A stretch of 7,515 nucleotides of DNA from JAGQTE01 sp964648005 (GTDB lineage: Bacteria; Actinomycetota; Acidimicrobiia; Acidimicrobiales; Acidimicrobilacustridaceae), in the NCBI GenBank assembly GCA_964648005.1, contig CAZYKR010000219.1, positions 1 to 7,515 on the forward strand, read 5' to 3'. Positions 6,120 through 7,515 of this stretch are shown in pieces (positions within the stretch are counted from its first letter, which is position 1; each line of letters begins with the position of its first letter). The position numbers and the translations under genes are program-made. The notes beneath the pieces are model-generated. The model did not search any database. It was not told where the DNA came from and saw nothing but the letters and a program-made list of their open reading frames with translations.

Positions 6120-6842
6120 CTAGTCCCGCCACGCCGTGCCCGTGCCGAGGGCGAGCAGGTTGCGCAACATGGCCGCCGTCGCCCCCCACACCGTGTCGCC
6201 GACGAGCTCGAAGAACCACAAGGGTCGCGCCAGCGGTTCGAGGCCCCAGCGCTCTTCGCGGAAGACCTCGTCGAGCAGCAGCTCGCGCACCGGCACGTGC
6301 AGCACCGCATCGACCTCGTCGGGGCTCGGCACCAGCGTCGGGCGTGCGGGGAGCAGCCCGACGAAGGGCACGATGAACGATCGACTGGTGAAGGTCTGGA
6401 GGTGGTCGAGCTCACCGATCACCTCGACCGACGACGGGTCGAGCGCCACCTCCTCGAAGGCCTCGCGCAGCGCGCCCGCGACGGGTGACTCGCCGGGCTC
6501 GACCGCTCCCCCCGGGAAGCTGACCTCGCCCCGGTGGGCGCGCAGGTGCTTCGCCCGACGCGTCAGCACGATGTGCAGCTCGCCATCGTGCTCGTACAGC
6601 GGTGCGAGGACGGCCGACGGGCGGACCCCGGCCCGCTCGACCGGCGATGGACGGGGACCGTCGGCGGCACCGAGGGCGGCCACGAGCCCGTCCCCACCGA
6701 ACAACCGCCGGGCCTCGGGCAGCTCCGCCCACGGCGCCGGGCCCCCGGGCGCCACCGCCTCCGGGCGCGGGATGAACTGATCACCACCGCGCCCCGGCGC
6801 GTGCGACAGGTCGGCGCCACGGACCACGGCCCCCCAGCTCAT
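6120..6842 (-). CDS. Nudix hydrolase, CoA pyrophosphatase type
   Basis: A 240-residue Nudix protein, probably cleaving coenzyme A or acyl-CoA to 4'-phosphopantetheine and 3',5'-ADP in the cytoplasm. The CoA-specific signature (L-T-x-R-A-x3-R-x3-G-x3-F-P-G-G) is present at 93-112 as LTRRAKHLRAHRGEVSFPGG. The overlapping Nudix box runs 112-134 with Glu118, Arg126-Glu127 and Glu130-Glu131; its usual late Gly is Ala133, a mild deviation. The C-terminal LWFFELVGDTVWGATAAMLRNLL also fits the NudL/NUDT7-NUDT8 group. Residues 1-75 are Pro- and Gly-rich and poorly conserved-looking. The ATG at 6842 lies 11 bases after the stop of the 60-residue gene. A much longer in-frame reading towards 7496 crosses that gene, a gap and a divergent gene, and is rejected. 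Substrate class is inferred from signature only. Confidence 0.92.
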   Translation of the reverse strand: MSWGAVVRGADLSHAPGRGGDQFIPRPEAVAPGGPAPWAELPEARRLFGGDGLVAALGAADGPRPSPVERAGVRPSAVLAPLYEHDGELHIVLTRRAKHLRAHRGEVSFPGGAVEPGESPVAGALREAFEEVALDPSSVEVIGELDHLQTFTSRSFIVPFVGLLPARPTLVPSPDEVDAVLHVPVRELLLDEVFREERWGLEPLARPLWFFELVGDTVWGATAAMLRNLLALGTGTAWRD

Positions 6843-6853
6843 CGATGCTCGCG

Positions 6854-7036
6854 TCAGTCGTCGGTGTTCGGGGCGCCTGCGGCGACCACGCCACCGGTGC
6901 TCACCAGCGAGCGCAGCAGCTCGGGCATGCCGCCGGTCTTGAGGTTGGCCAGCGTGCGCCCCGGCAGGGTGTCGCCACGCTCCCACTCCTCCCACGCGGC
7001 GAGCAGCTTGGCGGGATCGGGCGGTGGTCGGTCCAT
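6854..7036 (-). CDS. small conserved-looking protein upstream of the Nudix gene
   Basis: A 60-residue protein from ATG 7036. Its core is PDPAKLLAAWEEWERGDTLPGRTLANLKTGGMPELLRSL, followed by a short loose tail. I have an impression of similar small proteins in actinobacteria but know no function or family name. It is hydrophilic and likely helical, with no membrane segment, cysteine motif or obvious DNA-binding element. A longer reading to 7132 is possible, but its extra residues (VVVARRAVIGSHGGHQ...) look non-coding and overlap the divergent gene. A TAGCGT -10 box lies 8 bp before ATG 7036, suggesting a leaderless start and marking this as the first gene of the minus-strand run. It sits 11 bases before the Nudix gene. 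Confidence 0.72.
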   Translation of the reverse strand: MDRPPPDPAKLLAAWEEWERGDTLPGRTLANLKTGGMPELLRSLVSTGGVVAAGAPNTDD

Positions 7037-7044
7037 GGATGCCA

Positions 7045-7050
7045 ACGCTA
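7045..7050 (-). promoter_or_regulatory. putative -10 box of the small-protein/Nudix operon (leaderless)
   Basis: The minus strand reads TAGCGT (TAnnnT), with eight bases before the ATG at 7036 and no Shine-Dalgarno site between. This has the same geometry as the -10 box at 781-786. The -35 is not evident. Confidence 0.38.
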
Positions 7051-7081
7051 CCGGGGGCCGCGGTCCAAACTGGTGCCCGCC

Positions 7082-7515
7082 ATGGCTGCCGATGACCGCG
7101 CGCCGCGCGACGACCACGAAGCACACCTGCACGCCAAGCTGCGCGACGACGTGCGTAGCGAGCTGGTCGGCCGGNNNNNNNNNNGCTGGTGCTGATGCTG
7201 GGGTTGCTCGGCCTCATCATCCTCGGACCGGCGAACGGGATCACCCGCGCCGCCACCGCCCTGCTCGCCGTCATCGTCGTGCTGATGACCGTGCAGCGGG
7301 CACGGGTGAAGCGCTCGACACGCACCTGGATGGACGTGATCATCGTCGCCTTCGGCAGCCTGGCGTTCGCCGAGGTCGTCGTGTCGACGACGACGGACAG
7401 CCCGACCGTGGTGACCTTCATCGGCAAGACCTTGCTGGCCTTCGTGGTGCTGATGAGCGTGCCGGCGGTGCTGCGCCGGGTCCTGGTCAGCCACAAGATC
7501 GACCTGAACGTGCTG
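7082..7515 (+). CDS. multi-pass membrane protein, possibly an ion channel (gap inside, 3' end beyond the right edge)
   Basis: The ATG at 7082 opens 31 hydrophilic, charged residues (AADDRAPRDDHEAHLHAKLRDDVRSELVGR) up to the second gap. After the gap the sensible frame starts at CTG 7186 and runs open for 110 codons to the window edge. It has four hydrophobic stretches: LVLMLGLLGLIILG, ATALLAVIVVLMTV, WMDVIIVAFGSLAFAEVVV and FIGKTLLAFVVLMSVPAVL, followed by the basic RRVLVSHKIDLNVL. The two parts are in different frames as given, because the ten-N gap is a placeholder; a gap of 2 modulo 3 would join them. The layout resembles actinobacterial two-helix potassium channel proteins with extra N-terminal helices, whose pore would lie beyond the edge. 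No selectivity filter is visible, so this is a guess. It is divergent from the small-protein gene. Confidence 0.6.
7175..7184. other. assembly gap (10 N) that breaks a reading frame
   Basis: Ten unknown bases inside the membrane protein gene. With ten bases the upstream frame hits TGA at 7191-7193, while the neighbouring frame stays open to the edge. The real gap is therefore probably not ten bases long. Confidence 0.99.

Noticed and set aside
4596..6488. A 630-residue plus-strand open frame antisense to guaB3, the hypothetical gene and the Nudix gene
   Set aside because: It runs through an N gap and is rich in Arg, Gly, His and Asp with no domain pattern. The minus-strand frames carry clear motifs, so this is a high-GC shadow.
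6843..7496. N-terminal extension of the Nudix protein to about 458 residues
   Set aside because: It crosses the 60-residue gene, a divergent promoter region and an N gap. The compact 240-residue form already holds the complete domain.

Overview
The window is a GC-rich chromosomal segment with tightly packed genes. Several proteins have actinobacterial family flavour: an F420-dependent luciferase-like oxidoreductase, a GuaB3-type IMP dehydrogenase paralogue, and a small 'AAWEEWERGD...LANLKTGG' protein. Many genes appear to start at or right next to a TAnnnT -10 box, which would give leaderless mRNAs. Together this points to Actinomycetota, probably a poorly characterised lineage such as Acidimicrobiia; that placement is inference. 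Two runs of exactly ten Ns (5804-5813 and 7175-7184) show a scaffolded draft assembly, quite possibly a metagenome bin.

Layout. 1-772 (minus): 5' part of a dienelactone hydrolase family protein, running off the left edge. 773-836: compact divergent promoter region. 837-2377 (plus): a two-gene unit in which an unrecognised ~195-residue protein overlaps, by a GTGA junction, an F420-dependent LLM-class oxidoreductase. 2378-2410: convergent junction with a 20-bp tandem duplication of the guaA 3' end. 2411-7036 (minus): six genes in a row. In transcription order they are a 60-residue conserved small protein, a CoA-pyrophosphatase-type Nudix hydrolase, a small hypothetical protein interrupted by a gap, GuaB3, a VOC-fold protein and GMP synthase (guaA). 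7082-7515 (plus): start of a multi-pass membrane protein, possibly an ion channel, interrupted by the second gap and cut by the right edge.

Functional reading. The minus-strand run joins guanine nucleotide metabolism (GuaB3 and GuaA) with a nucleotide-hydrolase module (Nudix plus two small proteins). GuaB3 and the VOC protein share one base (TGATG), so they are probably translationally coupled. GuaA has its own plausible promoter and a good Shine-Dalgarno site, which moves its start 12 codons inward to a GTG. No classical CBS-containing IMP dehydrogenase lies in the window.

No RNA genes, mobile elements or CRISPR arrays were seen. The segment looks like ordinary housekeeping chromosome with some uncharacterised small genes. 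I do not see a convincing new defence or mobile system. The long antisense reading frames are high-GC shadows.
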